Part shown: positions 1-17,099 of the stretch, in pieces | Layout of the letters: every line of letters begins with the position of its first letter | How positions within the stretch are numbered: position 1 is the first letter of the stretch | The notes under the pieces: generated by a model | Told to the model about the DNA's origin: nothing | The model's database searches: none | What the model saw: the letters and a program-made list of their open reading frames with translations, nothing else | Made by a program: the position numbers and the translations under genes | Assembly: GCA_037976565.1 (NCBI GenBank) | Contig: CP137681.1 | Location: 29,950,707 to 30,014,706 of the forward strand | DNA: 64,000 nt | Origin: Mesocentrotus franciscanus | Taxonomy: Eukaryota > Echinodermata > Echinoidea > Camarodonta > Strongylocentrotidae | Reading direction: 5' to 3'

Positions 1-300
1 TCTTATGAAGAGCGGTTTGGAGCGCTGTAGCGTGCGAGTGTGAGCAGGCGTACTTTGAACGGAAGTGGTCCAGTGACGTTGCGAAACATGTAGAACGGTA
101 CATACGCTTAGTATTCCGCGCGCGAAAAAAATTACCCGCTGACTTGAGCTGCCATAGCAACAAGACCACTTTGACTCGTGGAGCGGTTTGAGCCATAAAA
201 AACTGCTCGGAGTGTGAACCCTCGCAAACCGTTCCTCAAGACCCGTTCCTCTGGAGCGGTCTAACTAAGACCACTTTCAAAGTGAGTGAGAACGGGGTCT
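1..300. mobile_element. Inverted-repeat DNA element family A, truncated by window start
   Basis: Right end AGTGAGTGAGAACGGGGTCT matches the copies at 5592 and 18916. Internal GGAGCGGTCTAACTAAGACC repeats are shared. Confidence 0.75.
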
Positions 301-3513
<3,213 letters not shown>

Positions 3514-4186
3514 TACCGTAAATCTCTGTGTATAAGGCGCACCTGTGTATGAGGCGCACCCCTATTTTTTTAGATTAAAAAAAATATATATATTAATAAT
3601 AATACATTTTTTTTTTTTTTTTTTTTTGGGGGGTCTTCTGGGGGTCTTTTGGGGCTTTTTTATGCTTTTTTGCAGTCACCATAGTACATTAGAAAACCAG
3701 ATCAGATCACGTCTTATTTCAGCGTTCAGAAATACTTTCATTATATTACGAGGCGCAGTTGAAGTGCTTGTGAACTTATTACAAATAATAGTAACAATGT
3801 TGTTTTTAAAACTAAAGATGACAGAGAAATTTTCCTCCCGAGTCCAAACAGAAAGTTGGACAGGCTAGATTTCGAGCTGAAGACATGGGAGAGCTTCGGC
3901 CGGCAAAGTGCTTTGTGAAGGGGCATAATTTACCGAGACTGAAAAAAAAAAAAAACTCTCTTCCCTTCAAAATTCAAATTAGGAACGTAGTTTAACTTCA
4001 AATAGTAGATCCTATTATTTATTTGCATTATGTCATTCATATTGAGACACAGAGATTTTTGAAAACCACTAAAAAGTAGCATTTTGAGGGCTCAAAATAT
4101 CCTGTACCTGTGTATTAGGCGCAACCCTGACTTTCGATTTTTTCCGAGGGAAAAAAGGTGCGCCTTATACGGGTAGATTTACGGTA
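3514..4186. mobile_element. Inverted-repeat element, TACCGTAAATCT ends
   Basis: TACCGTAAATCTCTGTGTAT at the left pairs with GGGTAGATTTACGGTA at the right, with repeated GTATAAGGCGCACC-type motifs just inside both ends. About 670 bp, no coding capacity. Confidence 0.65.
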
Positions 4187-4200
4187 GGCCTGCATGCAGA

Positions 4201-4341
4201 CAGGGCTTGATACATGGGTCTTAGATTCTAGCTCCAGACATTACAAAAATGAATATTTAAAACAAAGGCCTTGTGGATGCAATCCCAAAAAATCTAAATC
4301 CACATCCCTTTTGAAACTGAAAAAAAAAGTGTGGAGCCCTG
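4201..4341. mobile_element. Short element family B (CAGGGCTC ends)
   Basis: Begins CAGGGCTTGATAC and ends GTGTGGAGCCCTG, an imperfect terminal inverted repeat that recalls hAT-type ends. Other copies are at 13,560, 18,729, 20,096, 23,603 and 46,538. Confidence 0.55.
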
Positions 4342-5591
4342 ATACTAAGGCTGATACCCAAGTAAATTATTTCTTAGGTCTGTCAGTGCAGGAGAAAGTG
4401 TTTACTAGATGAGGTAATGTCTAAATGAGTTCCTTACATGTATTTGGGTGGCTTCATACCACACCCTCATCGGTCAATGCACTTTCTCATATTTGTCAAC
4501 AAATCCACACCCTCCTGTGTTTTACACATTCACACAATTCATTTCTTTCATCCGTCTCTCTCTCTATCTCTCTCTAGGTTTTCTTTACTTCCTGGTTCCT
4601 TTTAATACCATCTACCAAGTATCATTGCTTTCTACTCCACCATATGCAAAATACATATATACAAAATGTGTTTTTTTTCTGCTGACAACACAAATCTCAG
4701 TGCAGATATTCATGTACATGATTCTATACATTACTGGAACGTTGGACCACACTATGAAATGGGATAACAAAAGGTGCAAATAAATTGCTTTGTGATCAAC
4801 TCAAGTATAAAACAGGGTCACAGTAGTACTCAATCAATCAATCAATTCTTGAAAGACAAACAATGTGTAACATTTGTCAACAACATACAATGTACTTTGA
4901 ATGTGTTCATGTACATGTAGGTATTCCATCAATAATACTAATATATGCCATGGAATGACTCATATATACCGGTATATATATATATATATACTGTACATGT
5001 ACAAAGTATGTATTCCATTCTTATACAGTGAGTGCATATATCACATTGTAATACTGATATATATTTTCTTCTCACCTTTCATAAATTGGACCTTCTACTT
5101 GACTTCTAACTTAAACTTAATTTGGGAAGTTTTGGGCATCTGATGGTATTCCTGAATTTACATTTTATGTAACAGGTTTCAGAATTATTTTCTAAAGCTT
5201 GAATTGACCTTTCAACAAAAGCATTTACAATTCCTTGTACAGTTTGACCTGACCTGCCAAGAAACAACATACAAATCCTCACACAGCCTGTAAAAAGACT
5301 AGTCCACTCTAAACAGATTTAGAAAACCCACCAGACACTCAGACGGGTAAAGAGAAAACATTTCAATCCTCTCAAGGAAAGAATGAAAAGAGAGAAGTTG
5401 CTACTGTGAAAATACAAAACAGCGTGCTCGTCTTGAACTTTCAACTCAACAAATAAAACACGAGACAGAAAAGAGGCTTACAACTCGAGCACACTGCGGG
5501 GTGAAAATTCACAAAAACGCAAAATAGGTAGGGTGTAAATATCGACAGGCTTAGCCTGGTTACCAAGCATGTAGTCTGCCGGGACAGACTC

Positions 5592-6009
5592 TAAGACCCC
5601 GTTCTCATTCACTTCGTTGGAGCGGTCTAACTAAGACCCATTCCTCAGGAGCGGTTCTAAGGTGAGTGAGAACGGTCAAAGTGGTCCAGGAAGTGGACTT
5701 CTGGACCGCTCCAGAAGACCACCTCGGAGGTGGTCTTGAGGAACGGGTCTTATTAAGAGCGGTTTGGAGCGCTCTAACGTGCGAGTGTGAACGGAAGCGT
5801 ACTTTGAACGGAAGTGAGCTAAAGACGTTCCGCATGAAACATGTAGTACGGTACATACGCTTAGTATTCCGCGCGCGAAAAAATTTACCAGCTGACCTGA
5901 GCTGCCATAGCAACAAGACCACTTTGACTCGCAAACTGTTCCTCAAGACCCGTTCCTCTGGAGCGGTCTAACTAAGACCACTTTCAAAGTGAGTGAGAAC
6001 GGGGTCTAA
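5592..6009. mobile_element. Inverted-repeat DNA element family A, complete
   Basis: Termini AAGACCCCGTTCTCA and TGAGAACGGGGTCT are inverted repeats, with further internal inverted GGTCTTAGTTAGACC blocks. About 420 bp with no coding capacity, so a non-autonomous element. Lacks roughly 50 bp (GAGCGGTTTGAGCC region) present in the other two copies. Confidence 0.8.
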
Positions 6010-6464
6010 TTAGACAATTCATACATTTCCATAAAGTCTTGAGCTGAGCCTAACTCTGGCAGGGTATGTGTCTAATAAAAAGCAACTAGATTGTACAAGG
6101 CCTATGGAGCGCAGTAGACTGTGCTGTCGTAATAGTCTCACCGTTCAGACACTATGTCATGCACTATGACCGACAAGGTCAAGGGTATGTGCCTGCACGC
6201 TTCATGCATCAGTGGTGTGTTCAGTGTCACAAACTACATGACAGTAATGGCTGTGACATTGGCTTAGAAATGCATAACAAGTATGTACACATTGTCAACA
6301 ACATTAACATATTACATGCCATGCGAATGATATTATACCTACATGTACTGGCACTAGCTGAAATCCATTATCATTATCACAGGTCTCTATGCAATGAAGG
6401 TGTGTCTGAGCATTGTAACAATTTCTTGCTCCATTACCCCCCTGTCATCTCTCCTTTAGCACTC

Positions 6465-6467
<3 letters not shown>

Positions 6468-6502
<35 letters not shown>

Positions 6503-6583
6503 TCTCTCTCTTTCTCTCTCGCTTTCTCTCTCTTTCTCTTTCTCTCTCACTCTTTCTCTCTTTCATTCTCTCTCTCTCTCTGT
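6468..6583. repeat. (CT)n microsatellite
   Basis: Interrupted CT repeat, about 115 bp. Confidence 0.95.
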
Positions 6584-9043
6584 GTTTGTTCCGTGTGTTT
6601 TCCTACCTGTCCATACATAGTTGTATGAGAAATTGAGAATTTTAATGTGAACCTTGATGAGGTTGCATCCTTACGAGTAAGTATAATGCTACAGGTGTAC
6701 AATCTTTAAAATCACAAATAACAGGGGAAATGTTACTTTTGAACAGGGTAACATGCAAAGAATGCTATTGAATAGAAAGAGGAAGTTTAAAGTTAAATAC
6801 CATTCAGCAGCCCATTAAATTGGCACTTTGATAACAACAGAGAGAAAAAACAACCTTTGTTGCCCAGATCAGTGGATTTAAGCAAATAGTTTTGTACTTC
6901 ATTCGTTTGTTATTGTAGCGAAGACAGTATTAAAACGTTGTCATTGAAACACTGACTAGCAACTGAGGTACATGTAAATACAGTATGTTTACATGTACAT
7001 GATTATAATACTCTACAAAATGTATACTGATAAAAAAGAAACAGATATGACCTGCAGATTTAGGGCTTTTGGTCCAACTTACAAATTTCTGAGCCTATAA
7101 TAACTCTAACTTTCCTTTGCAGCCACAATGTACCGGTATGACATGCAAATAAGGAGCAAAAGGAACAAACCACTTTAAAACAATTATGAAATCTTCACCC
7201 AGCAGTGTGAAAGGTAGATTCTGATTGTCCAGTCAAAGAGACAGTGTCATTGATTAGAATCATAAAAGAACATTAAATTATTTAAATCAAAGTGTAAGAA
7301 AATTGGTCACAAGTAATTAATAACCGAGAGAAAAATAAGCATTTTTGCCAAGATCAGTCAGTTTAAGCATGGACATGGTTAAGCAAATAGTTCTGTACTT
7401 CACTAGTTTGTATCAGTGTCACAGAAAAAAATAAAATAAAATAAAAAAATAATGATAATAAGACACAAGTGTGAATAATTGCAAAAAAAAGATTAAATAA
7501 TCTACAAAAAAAAATGAAATTGACAAAGTGAAGAAAAACAAAATGAATAATCAGCAAAATAGATAGGAATGAAGACACGTATGGGAATCAAAACTTATCC
7601 ATCAGTTGAATAAATAACTGTGACAACAAACATAAGGTTGAAAATATGAGTTGCATAGAATAATGCCGCATGCACATTGGTGGCGGCAATGGCAAAACAA
7701 ATATAATGGATTTTAAAAACTTACGTTTTTGGTTTCCCAATTCAATGTTGTAAAGAATTACTAGTTTCCACACTAACATAAAACACCAGTTGAAAGAAGC
7801 TGTGTGCCATATCCCATAGTGATAGTTGCTTGTGAACGTCTAGTAATTTCCAATGGAGATTCTGAAAAGAATAACAGAGAACATCAATGAGTACAAAATG
7901 TAAGTTTATTTTCTGATATTCATAATTCACATCATCTGCAGGAAAGCCATCTTAAGGAGGAAGCAACCAAATAAATCTATTTAATTTTCAAACCTTCTAT
8001 AGCCCTAAGATTCTATAGCAGTTCAAAAACCCATAATATTGTCTGTGATAAACCCACTTGAGAGGTCGCGTATTGTACGAATAGGGAGTGTAGGCCTATA
8101 TTGACTAAATCCTCATCACCGTCCACCTCCGATTCTTATTATTTTCAAGGAGTATGATGAATCCTGTTCAAATGACAAATACAAATATGCTGGTAGCCTA
8201 TAAAATGCACACATTGTGAAAACATATTCCATTCTGATATCATGAAGGAAATCCCCTTTCTTTCTCTGAAACCATGATACATTGGGGAAAAACATTAGGT
8301 GCATTTACACTGCAACTAAAAATCATTGATTTTTCTCAGATTCCGGTGTTTCGCCAGAGCAACTACTGGCAAACACGGCGAAAACTTGAAATAAAAACTC
8401 CATCTCTGGAGTGTGTTTTTTTAAATGCCTCCCGAAATTTCACAGAATTTTGCAGTGTAAATGCCCGCCCTGAAATTTGGGTACGTTTCTGGTTTTTGCT
8501 CACGTGACTCTCCTGGCTTCCGTGCTAAAGCATGCAGAATGGTGTTTGGGTCGGATGTGTACATTGGCTTTAATATATACAGTGTAGTATGACACTGGCC
8601 TTTCTCACCAACTGATACTGATAGTGAATAAATTTTACTGTTTCCTGACATGAATTCATGCAATAAAATATATTTTAACCTAATATGATATCCACGTTTT
8701 CTATAGGTCTCCCCAAACCCAAGTCACCTCAGACTTTGCCTTAGTGTACAGCAGGTTAAACCAGTGAATGCTTACAAAGGAAAAAAAAAAAAACTTTTTC
8801 AACATGTCATAAAATTAATGCCGACAATAACTGTCAAATTTGGCTCCAGATGCTTTTCTTTCTTTTGTTTGTAGTTCCTGTAAAAGACGGTGATCATGAA
8901 TCACCAACCGATTTGCCTTTGAAGGCATTTTTATATCCTTTGAAATCCTTTTAACCTCTAAAAACCATGCCTTCAAATAAGAGGTATAGTATACTTCCAG
9001 ATATATGAATATATACTAACAATACAAAACCAATGAGTAGGAG
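6584..9043. other. No gene seen
   Basis: AT-rich, no long non-repetitive open frame and no recognised repeat. 4,342-5,591 is similar, with TA repeats near 4,975. Confidence 0.5.
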
Positions 9044-9435
9044 TTAAAGATAAAGTTGAGTTCTGGTCATGCGATTGCATTGTGAAAGAAACGGTGTGGA
9101 ATCGATCAGAAAAGGTTGATCATCTAGCATATAAGTATTGGTGTGTACTGCAAGGTTTTGGAATCATCAAAATGATAAGAAATTTGGCCCAGTCTTGGTA
9201 AAGTTACAAGCACTGTACACAGAAAGACGTATATGGGACTACACAAACATGTGGTATAAAAATCCGTCCCGATTTTTATGCTGTTGCATGCCATATTTAA
9301 AATATTAAGGCATTTGAAGAGCCATGCTTTTCAGGGAACATTTTTTATCTGATGTTCTTCCACACTTGCATAATAACAATGATAACGCTCACAAATTATT
9401 TTTCACCTCTTCCCAGAACTCAACCTTCTCTTTAA
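9044..9435. mobile_element. TTAA-ended element family E
   Basis: TTAAAGATAAAGTTGAGTTC at one end and AGAACTCAACCTTCTCTTTAA at the other, 392 bp. A full copy in the other orientation is at 41,719 and a truncated one at 21,831. Confidence 0.75.
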
Positions 9436-9700
9436 GGACAAATATACCATACAAAATAGAACAAAGTTGAATCATGATACATGACGATATATTCAGGAAA
9501 TACTGAGAAAAAATGAGAAAAACTTGATCTGCAGATAACAAACACTGAACCAACTTCCCATTACCAGCAGAAAATATGATTGATGATAAACAGTTTCTGA
9601 GGAGGTGGGATTCCTTCCAAATCACAGTCTACATGTACAAAGGAAAGTTGATGAATTTATTACCATTTGCCAGGAAAAGTGGAAGTTGTAGAAATAGTTG

Positions 9701-9806
9701 GAGGTTTTCCTGAGGATATATGCAAGCCTCAATGACAATTTTTTTTTTCCTGAGGTTTTCCTGAGGATATACGCAAGCCTCAATGACAATTTTTTTTTTT
9801 CCTGAT
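9701..9806. repeat. Tandem duplication, about 50-bp unit
   Basis: GAGGTTTTCCTGAGGATATA then GCAAGCCTCAATGACAATTT occurs twice, each followed by a T run and CCTG. Confidence 0.75.
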
Positions 9807-11377
9807 TTCAACAGGATACTCTATGATATTCTATTGAATGGGAACCCTAAAGTTGTAACAAACCTCACATCCCTACAAAATAGATATTTTTAGTATCATT
9901 ATTTGGCATGTGATTTTGATACTCAAACTAAATACCACTACTCTAAAGAGATACTAGAACTTCATACAGATATTCATACCCTTACCAAGTTTTGTAATTT
10001 GTTAAAGGATGTGAAAAATTGATTTGTCACTATATATGTTTCTTGAGAATGTGACATATTAAAGCTTACATCTAAAGGTATTCAATAAAGGCCCTATTGG
10101 ACCGGTCTACCTTTCATTCTTGAGTTATGAAAAACACAATAAACATCAAATCTACAAGGGGTATGAATACCGTAGTTTAGTTATGAAATCGCATGTGATG
10201 GTGACCTTTGACCCAAAGTTGTAAGGAATAGCTTTATATGGACAAAATGCACTTGGTCATGCAACTACTGTTAATAAGAATGTTCATGAGCATAAAACCT
10301 TAGTCAATTTCATGAGCAGTTGAGATTTACGAAAACTTTGTGTCATGATATATTAAATTATACAACTGATTAGATAATATTGAATTCTTACAATTCAAGA
10401 TAAAAAACAGCCGTCAGAGAAGTCTGTGAAAGTTTCATAACACAAAGTGTTGTCGTTTTATAGTGATCTGCAGTTCTATGTATGATGTATGGCTCACACA
10501 AAATGCCCGGATATGAAAAACGCAATCTATATCAATTACACAATTTCGTCCCATTAGTGTCAACATGGCATGAGAACGCCTTGCAGCACCAATGACATCC
10601 CAAACAAACAAATGCTTTCCCTAAAACACGTTAATAATACAATCCAATTTACAGCAAGGATGACTGCATTGTTGCTAAATACTTTCTTGATAGGGCCAAA
10701 AGACAACCGTACAATGCCAATAGATGGCCTTGCTAATAATACAACAGATATATTTACATGTCGATGTAAAGACGAAGATGAACAAAAGAAAATAATAGTT
10801 TCTACCTTCTCAACAAGGTCAATTCAATGACTTAGATTAATGTTGATGTCGTATCGCCTTTAGAGAGATCATATCCAGTTCAATAATCACATTGTTTAGG
10901 CAAGGATCAAACCATGTTATAGCTCAAACTTGTATTCACCTTGTTTTCAAAATCATTGCAATCACAAATCCAGACTTTTTTTTCAATGGATTCTACAGGA
11001 CAAAATATAATCTCAGGGGATTTCCCTAATCCTAAAATCCCTCCCTAAATTAATCTCTTCTATGTCCATTCTGAGGAATATAAACAGCTTTCATATAAGT
11101 TTTAGAAACGTGTTATCCTTTAGTTGGACTGCTTATCAGTAAGGCAACAGGTATTCCAATGTATTGAAAAGCATTATCACCTTGCACTTTACTGTCAATC
11201 AAAGAACAAATTTAAAGGAATCAAAACTTGTGAGGGTCTAATCAATATGAATATACAATTATACATGTACATGTATATTGATTATCAACGTTTTGTGCAA
11301 TTCACTGTTGACAAAAAAATGTCAACATAAACAATTGTCTAGCTCATATGATGACAACCCCCCCCCCCTTTTCCCTG
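9807..11377. other. No gene seen
   Basis: An 86-codon plus-strand frame at 10,570-10,830 shows no family motif and I do not count it as a gene. 11,938-13,177 is also empty apart from a SINE tail. Confidence 0.5.
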
Positions 11378-11937
11378 AAAAAGAAGGAGAAGGAAAAGGA
11401 GAAGGAGAAGAAGACAAAGAGGATGCCAAAGAAGACGAAGGAGAAGATGAACAAGAAAAATGAGAAGAACAAGATAAAGAAGAACTACGGAGAAGAACAA
11501 GATAAAGAAGAACGCCGGAGAAGAAGATGGAGAAGAAGAAGGAGAAGAAGAAGGAGAAGGAGAAGGAGAAGGAAAAGAAGAAGAAGAAGAAGGAGAAGGA
11601 GAAGGAGAAGAAGGAAAAGAAGGAGAAGGAGAAGGTGAAGGGGAAAGAGGAGAAGAAGAAGAAGAAGAAGAAGAAGAAGAAGAAGAAGAAGAAGAAGAAG
11701 AAAAAGAAGAAAAAGAAGAAAAAGAAGAAGAAAAAGAAGAAGAAAAAGAAGAAGAAAAAGGAGAAGAACAAGAACAAGACAAAGAAGAACAAGAACGATG
11801 GAGAAGAAGAAGAAGGAGGAGAAGAAGAAGGAGGAGAAGGAGAAGGAGAATGGGAAGGGGAAGGGGAAGAAGAAGGAGAAGAAGAAGACGACAATGACGA
11901 AAACAAAGAAGAAGAAGAAGAAGAGGAGGAAAAGATA
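11378..11937. repeat. Polypurine tract (GAA/GAG/GGA), 560 bp
   Basis: Almost pure purine on the plus strand with only scattered C/T. Long open frames here on both strands are artefacts of composition. Confidence 0.9.
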
Positions 11938-12721
11938 GCACAAGCCAGAGTCTGGTTATGAAAATTTGTCTCAGAACATCTCCCTTTCACTTGGTTGCTG
12001 CCTGACTATACACATGTACAGTACCTCAAATGATTGTCGTAACAGGAGATACCAGTAGTCTGATTACAAAGAAAAGAATAAGGTGCAGAAAAGGTCACTG
12101 GATGATTGGGAATGGGGAGCTCTCTTTCTCCTTCTGATTCTCTCTTTGTATTCATCAAATCAGGGATAAGAATCATTATCCAGTCATAAGACACGTCAGA
12201 GCTCCATACAAAAGATCTCTTTAACGGTCAGACGGTCAGATTTTCTCTCATTACACAACCCTCGTCTTCGGACAGTGCTAAACTTGTGCTAAATATTATC
12301 TAATAGAGTCTACTACTTGAAGTTATTCTTCTTCTTCTTCTTCTTTGATTCTTCTTTGAATCGTTTCAATTTATGTCACATTTCAAAGCTTACATGTACA
12401 TCTATAAGTATTCAAGAAAGGTCCCAATTCAACCAGTTCACCTTCCATTCTTGAGTTATTAAAAAAAAAAAAAAAAAAAAAAATCAAATTTACAAGGGGT
12501 ATGAATAATTTAGGTGTTAATTAACTGTAACTACATCTATGAGTTAGCACCTCAGCAAATCACAGAGGCTTTTCTCTACTGAATTGAAACCAATATTTTT
12601 ATTTGTATTTGTATCAGAGCTCTGATCAGTATTCTGTAAAAGCGCTTAATAAGAATAAATTATTAATTAAAACTTTGTATTAGTTTGAAACTGATCAATG
12701 GGGATGTTCTGATCCAAATAT

Positions 12722-12800
12722 ATAATAATAATAATAATAATGGTGGCTTCTTATATAGCGCTCATGTCCGTCACGTTGTGACGCTCCTGGCGCTGCCCCG
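12722..12800 (-). mobile_element. SINE tail fragment
   Basis: Short AAT repeat followed by TATATAGCGCTC, the 3' end shared with the SINE tail at 55.7 kb. A similar fragment (GAGCGCTATATAAATG) is at about 24,440-24,510. Confidence 0.45.
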
Positions 12801-13177
12801 ATTATTAATAAAGTTTTTTAAAATCATTATGAAATAATCTCAACAAATACAATGTCAAAACATCTCATAAGCCATCCTGTTGACACCATGAATATTAGTT
12901 TCCGGTGAACATGTAAATGCGTCATCACAAATTTTATAGAAAAACACACCTCGTTCCTGTATATTTGTTTATCTAGCTAGCTGCGGGATAGATTCCTAAC
13001 AGATTCCTTACAATGAAACCTTCTTCTCACATTGGATGAAAGAGAAACAGACAATACAGAATTGTGAACAAAAAGCGATGGAAAGCAATAAAAACAGTCT
13101 CTATTTGGTTGACATCGATTTGTGAGACTATCTTAGAAATCTATCCCAATTGTATGCTTCAAAATTTCAAATGCAGA

Positions 13178-13540
13178 TTAAAGCCCCTCTTAAAGTGTTG
13201 GGAGCCCCACAAATTTGATGGAAAAATTTCACTTAAATTGTATCATAATGTGAAAGAGGATGTCATTTAAGGCACATTTCTGCAAGGGTTTTCAAAACAA
13301 ATGTGTTTGAAGTCAAATATTGATGAAAGAATACAATTTAGTTTTTTCTGTGTACAACAGAAAACCCAAATTATGTATTCTTTTATCAATATTTGTATTC
13401 AAACACATTTTTGGCGGGAAATCTTTGCAGAAGTGTGTCGTAAATGACATCCCCTTTCACATGTCATTATGATACAATTTAAGTGAAATTTTGCAATCAA
13501 ATTTTTGGCGAATTTGGGGCTCCCAACACAGGGGCTTTAA
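13178..13540. mobile_element. Long palindromic TTAA-ended element
   Basis: TTAAAGCCCC at the left and GGGGCTTTAA at the right; the arms (GGGAGCCCCACAAATTTGAT and its complement, CACTTAAATTGTATCATAAT and its complement) pair over nearly the whole 363 bp, so the strand could fold as one hairpin. Confidence 0.75.
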
Positions 13541-13559
13541 AATCAAACTGCTTATGATA

Positions 13560-13719
13560 CAGGCAGGTCTTAACAATAACAGGCATCCAAAATATTTGGA
13601 TGCTCAAAATATCATTTTTTCATTTTTCATTTTTTTTTTTTACATTGAGCTGATGTATACAGACTCTAAAATTCTAAATCCGGACCCCTCCAAAACAAAG
13701 TTAGTGTTGAGCCCCTGAT
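13560..13719. mobile_element. Family B copy, diverged
   Basis: Ends AAAGTTAGTGTTGAGCCCCTG; left end decayed. Abuts the palindrome at 13,178-13,540. Confidence 0.45.
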
Positions 13720-14067
13720 TTAGGCTTTTGGGAAATTTAGAAAGGTCTGAGAAAATCAATTGAAATTACAATTACAAAGTATGAAAATTAAAGAAAGAAT
13801 TTTCAATTTATTTTCAGTTATAAAATATCTAACAAAAATAAGAGCAATGAATGCATGAAAATAATTAAAATTATGAAAACATTGGTTTTGTAAATAAATC
13901 AGTCAATTTCATGGCTCTTCCGTTTAATGTTCTTGGGAACCTACAAAAAACAAGCTATGCTTTCCAGTAGGTTCCTGTTTCATTTCATTATTTTGAACTT
14001 ACTTTGTCAACTATGTTCTTCATTGTGCAAACAATTGATATGAAATGGAATAAATCAATCAATGTCC

Positions 14068-14283
14068 AATGACCATTTAGGCTAATATCCATTTGGTCTA
14101 ATATCCAATAAGTCTACTACATGTACCCATTTAGTCTAATTTCCAGTCGGTCTACTTCCCAGTTTGTCTAATGCCCATTTTGTCTACTATCCATTTGGTC
14201 TAATAATCATTCAATCATAAATAATAGTAATCATAAACTGATTATTAGACCATATTAGTAGTGGTTGTAGAACAAACGGCAAT
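14068..14283. mobile_element. GGTCTA-repeat palindrome, truncated copy
   Basis: Degenerate repeats of the kind GGTCTAATATCCATTT, ending AGAACAAACGGCAAT; partial copy of 40,162-40,627. Confidence 0.55.
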
Positions 14284-16757
14284 AAACCCCTTGGTTAAAC
14301 CTGTAGCGTAGCCATTCATCATAAAAGATATAAAGGTCAATACATGTACCTGATCAAGATTCAAAGGTAATCCAAACGAGCTAAATAGTCAGAGCACTAA
14401 TTAATTAGTGTATTAGGTAATTATTGCTGTATTAATCATGGAGTCTTCCTGCAATATCCCGTCAAATCCTGTACCGATTAAGACTGAATGGCTCCTCTTT
14501 GCAATATCAGCTGTGAGCCTGTGACCTCGAGTTGAGTCGCTGCCTAGGATTTGCTGTGAACACGGTAGGATGAGTCATGAATGCAGGCCTATCAAAGAGT
14601 TATTCCACAGAGCTGCACGTACATACATGTACATGGATGGTTAAAATCAATGTCAATATTCTCTCCAGTTGCAAGCACTAAGCTTGACACATTTGCATTG
14701 TATTCAGCCCTACATGTACAAATACATGTAGTGCTTATTAATATTACATAAACATGTTTAGGCTGTGGTCAGTGCACTGTATAGGCTGATGTACATGTAT
14801 AATGTATAAGAGGGAAAGCTAAAAATATATTTCATGTAAAACTGTTGCATAGAATTCATGCCCTTTCATTCCGATGCTGCAATCATAAAAACAAAATTAA
14901 GCAAATCCGTTACCACAAACTATCACAGAAACTGAGGTTACATTTACAATAAGGTTTCAGCCTTCGCATACATGTACATGTACATGCATGTACAATGTAC
15001 ATGTATATTGCATGTATGTCTAGACGTCTATACATGTTACATGGCAAATGAGTACTTACATGTAGTAAGATTGGGTCATGGTGCAGTCAAGACAGTGTAC
15101 ATGTGTACATTCACATGTACATGTACATGTACAGTATATATCCACAGACATCCCTCGTCACCTTCAACTCGCTGTGCGTAATGACGAAGAACATACAAAT
15201 AAACATACCAAGCAAAGCAAATGTATTGGTCGACATCACTGGTACTGTATGCTTGATCAAAACATATTGGCAGGTTTTTCAGGACAGAGGATTTAATATG
15301 ATTGTCTATTTTCTTGATGATGATGTCAGCTACTGTACTAATCTCTATGGTGTAAGCCCCCCAGTGATAGGGAGGTGTGATCAATGGCTTCTAAGAAGTG
15401 TCATTTCTGCCACCATTGTCTGTAATGATAGGCATTGTCTGTGAGGAGAAAGGTCAGCTCAGCATCACTTTGTAAACAATGACATGTATCCACTATCCAC
15501 TGTTGAGTCATAGTGAACTACAGGTAATTCACCTGCTGACCGACTGACTGTAAATTGCTTGGAGTTAACCATACCAACAAACATTTATTTGCATTAATAA
15601 GAGGGATGGGCTTTGCAATGAACATCATGACTATTTTTTTTTAAAGATACATGTAACAAATGACAAAGTAGGCTTTTATACATTCAAGTTCCTTTCTTAT
15701 GATTTCATGATAGCAGCATTTCTAAATTCTAGCCTGATGCATACAAATATTTGCCCTGACTTGGATGAAGTATCAATGAAATTTCATATTCAGATCCACA
15801 TGTGAAAAATTAGCAATGAATCGCATGACACCGGCTAAAATGAATCTAGAATAAAAAATATCGGTACCTTTTGGGGTCGGTTGACGAATGGTTTGAAAAT
15901 CAAATGTACGAATATTGTTTTGCGTTGAATTTTCTTAGAATGTCTATGAGGGTGTGCATGTGCACTGTAATGTAGTACATTGTATGTTGTCTATTAATGG
16001 AAAGACAAGAAGGGCTGAAAAATGACATTATAAATTTCTGACAAGTTAGGAATAAATACCAGGAAAATCTAACAGTCCTGTTTAAGTCCTGTACAGCTAC
16101 ATTGTACACACATTCAATATTGTCCTTTGTTTATCTTCTGAGATATACTACCTAGGGGATTTCCCCATGGTAGGGGCAGGAAGGTCAAAGAGCCAGATAC
16201 AGCAGGAAAGGTGACATTTATGAGTCTTAACAGGGGATCTTCCTCCTATAACTCATTCAGGAAGAAGGGTTACCCCAGGACCATAGGGGATTCATTGCTT
16301 TTGTTTATATTCCATCCTTATGATAATATCAATATAAGCCCTTTCTGTCATTATTTTTCTTCAATTTTACAGGAGAGGGTAAATATCCTGAGGATCCTGG
16401 ATAGCTCTAAACATGCAATCTCCTGTGTTCTTCTGCTCCATAGTCCCACATGCAATACAATAGAGTGTGCATCCACATGATTTGAATTCTCCTAAATCTT
16501 TACTTCCCCCTTCCATCTATCAAAGCAACAACATGGGTAGACCTAAATGTCAACAAATGTCAACAAATTATGAATAAATAAAGAAGCACCTATGATGCCA
16601 CTCATACCCAGGATATTAAAACTCTCTTCCGGTGCAAAGATATTTCTAAGGAGTAAGGATTGACTCAGTGTGGACATACATTAAACAGACACAGAGGGGA
16701 AGGCCAAGGTATAATTTAGAAAGAAAAGGAAAAAAAATGTCAAGAGCTACTTTAAAG
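14284..16757. other. No gene seen
   Basis: AT-rich with TACATG runs. 22,136-23,602 and 24,969-26,670 are similar, with A/T and G homopolymers near 22,690. Confidence 0.5.
14966..15135. repeat. TACATG repeat cluster
   Basis: Runs such as ACATGTACATGTACATG at 14,970-15,006 and 15,105-15,132. Similar short runs occur at 18,863, 24,372, 25,143 and many other places. Confidence 0.8.
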
Positions 16758-17033
16758 TGAAGTGCCTTGAACAAATTATTTCATTCACCTGTTACAAATA
16801 ATTGTATTTCAATAGTCAGAATGCATATTACGTACATTAATTTTTGCTAGGTAGGACAAACATTATGGCTTGTCCTACCTAACAACACTTAACATGTATA
16901 TGTATATGCAATTTACATTTTGACTTTTGCAATACAATTATCTGTAACAGATGATTGAAATGATTTGTAACAAGGCACTTACATGTAAACAAAGATTTGT
17001 GCATTAAATTTGATTACATTACAAAAATGGCCT
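16758..17033. mobile_element. Foldback element family C
   Basis: Arms contain AAGTGCCTTG, ATTATTTCATTCACCTGTTA and TAATTGTATTTCAATAGTCA, repeated in inverse on the right and ending at ACATTACAAAAATGGCC. Other copies at 29.4, 34.7, 37.7, 50.2 and 63.5-63.9 kb. Confidence 0.65.
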
Positions 17034-17099
17034 ATTCTACACCCCTATCCTCCCCTACTAATCCATCCCCTCCCCCTACAAACCCCCTTTCCCTTCCAA

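Noticed and set aside
5605..5971. Two opposite ~100-codon frames
   Set aside because: Lie inside the family A element and follow its inverted repeats.
11322..11990. Long Phe/Ser/Leu- or Lys/Glu-rich open frames on both strands
   Set aside because: Products of the polypurine tract, with no real protein character.
14966..15135. CRISPR-like repeat
   Set aside because: Six-base microsatellite without spacers, in a eukaryotic genome.
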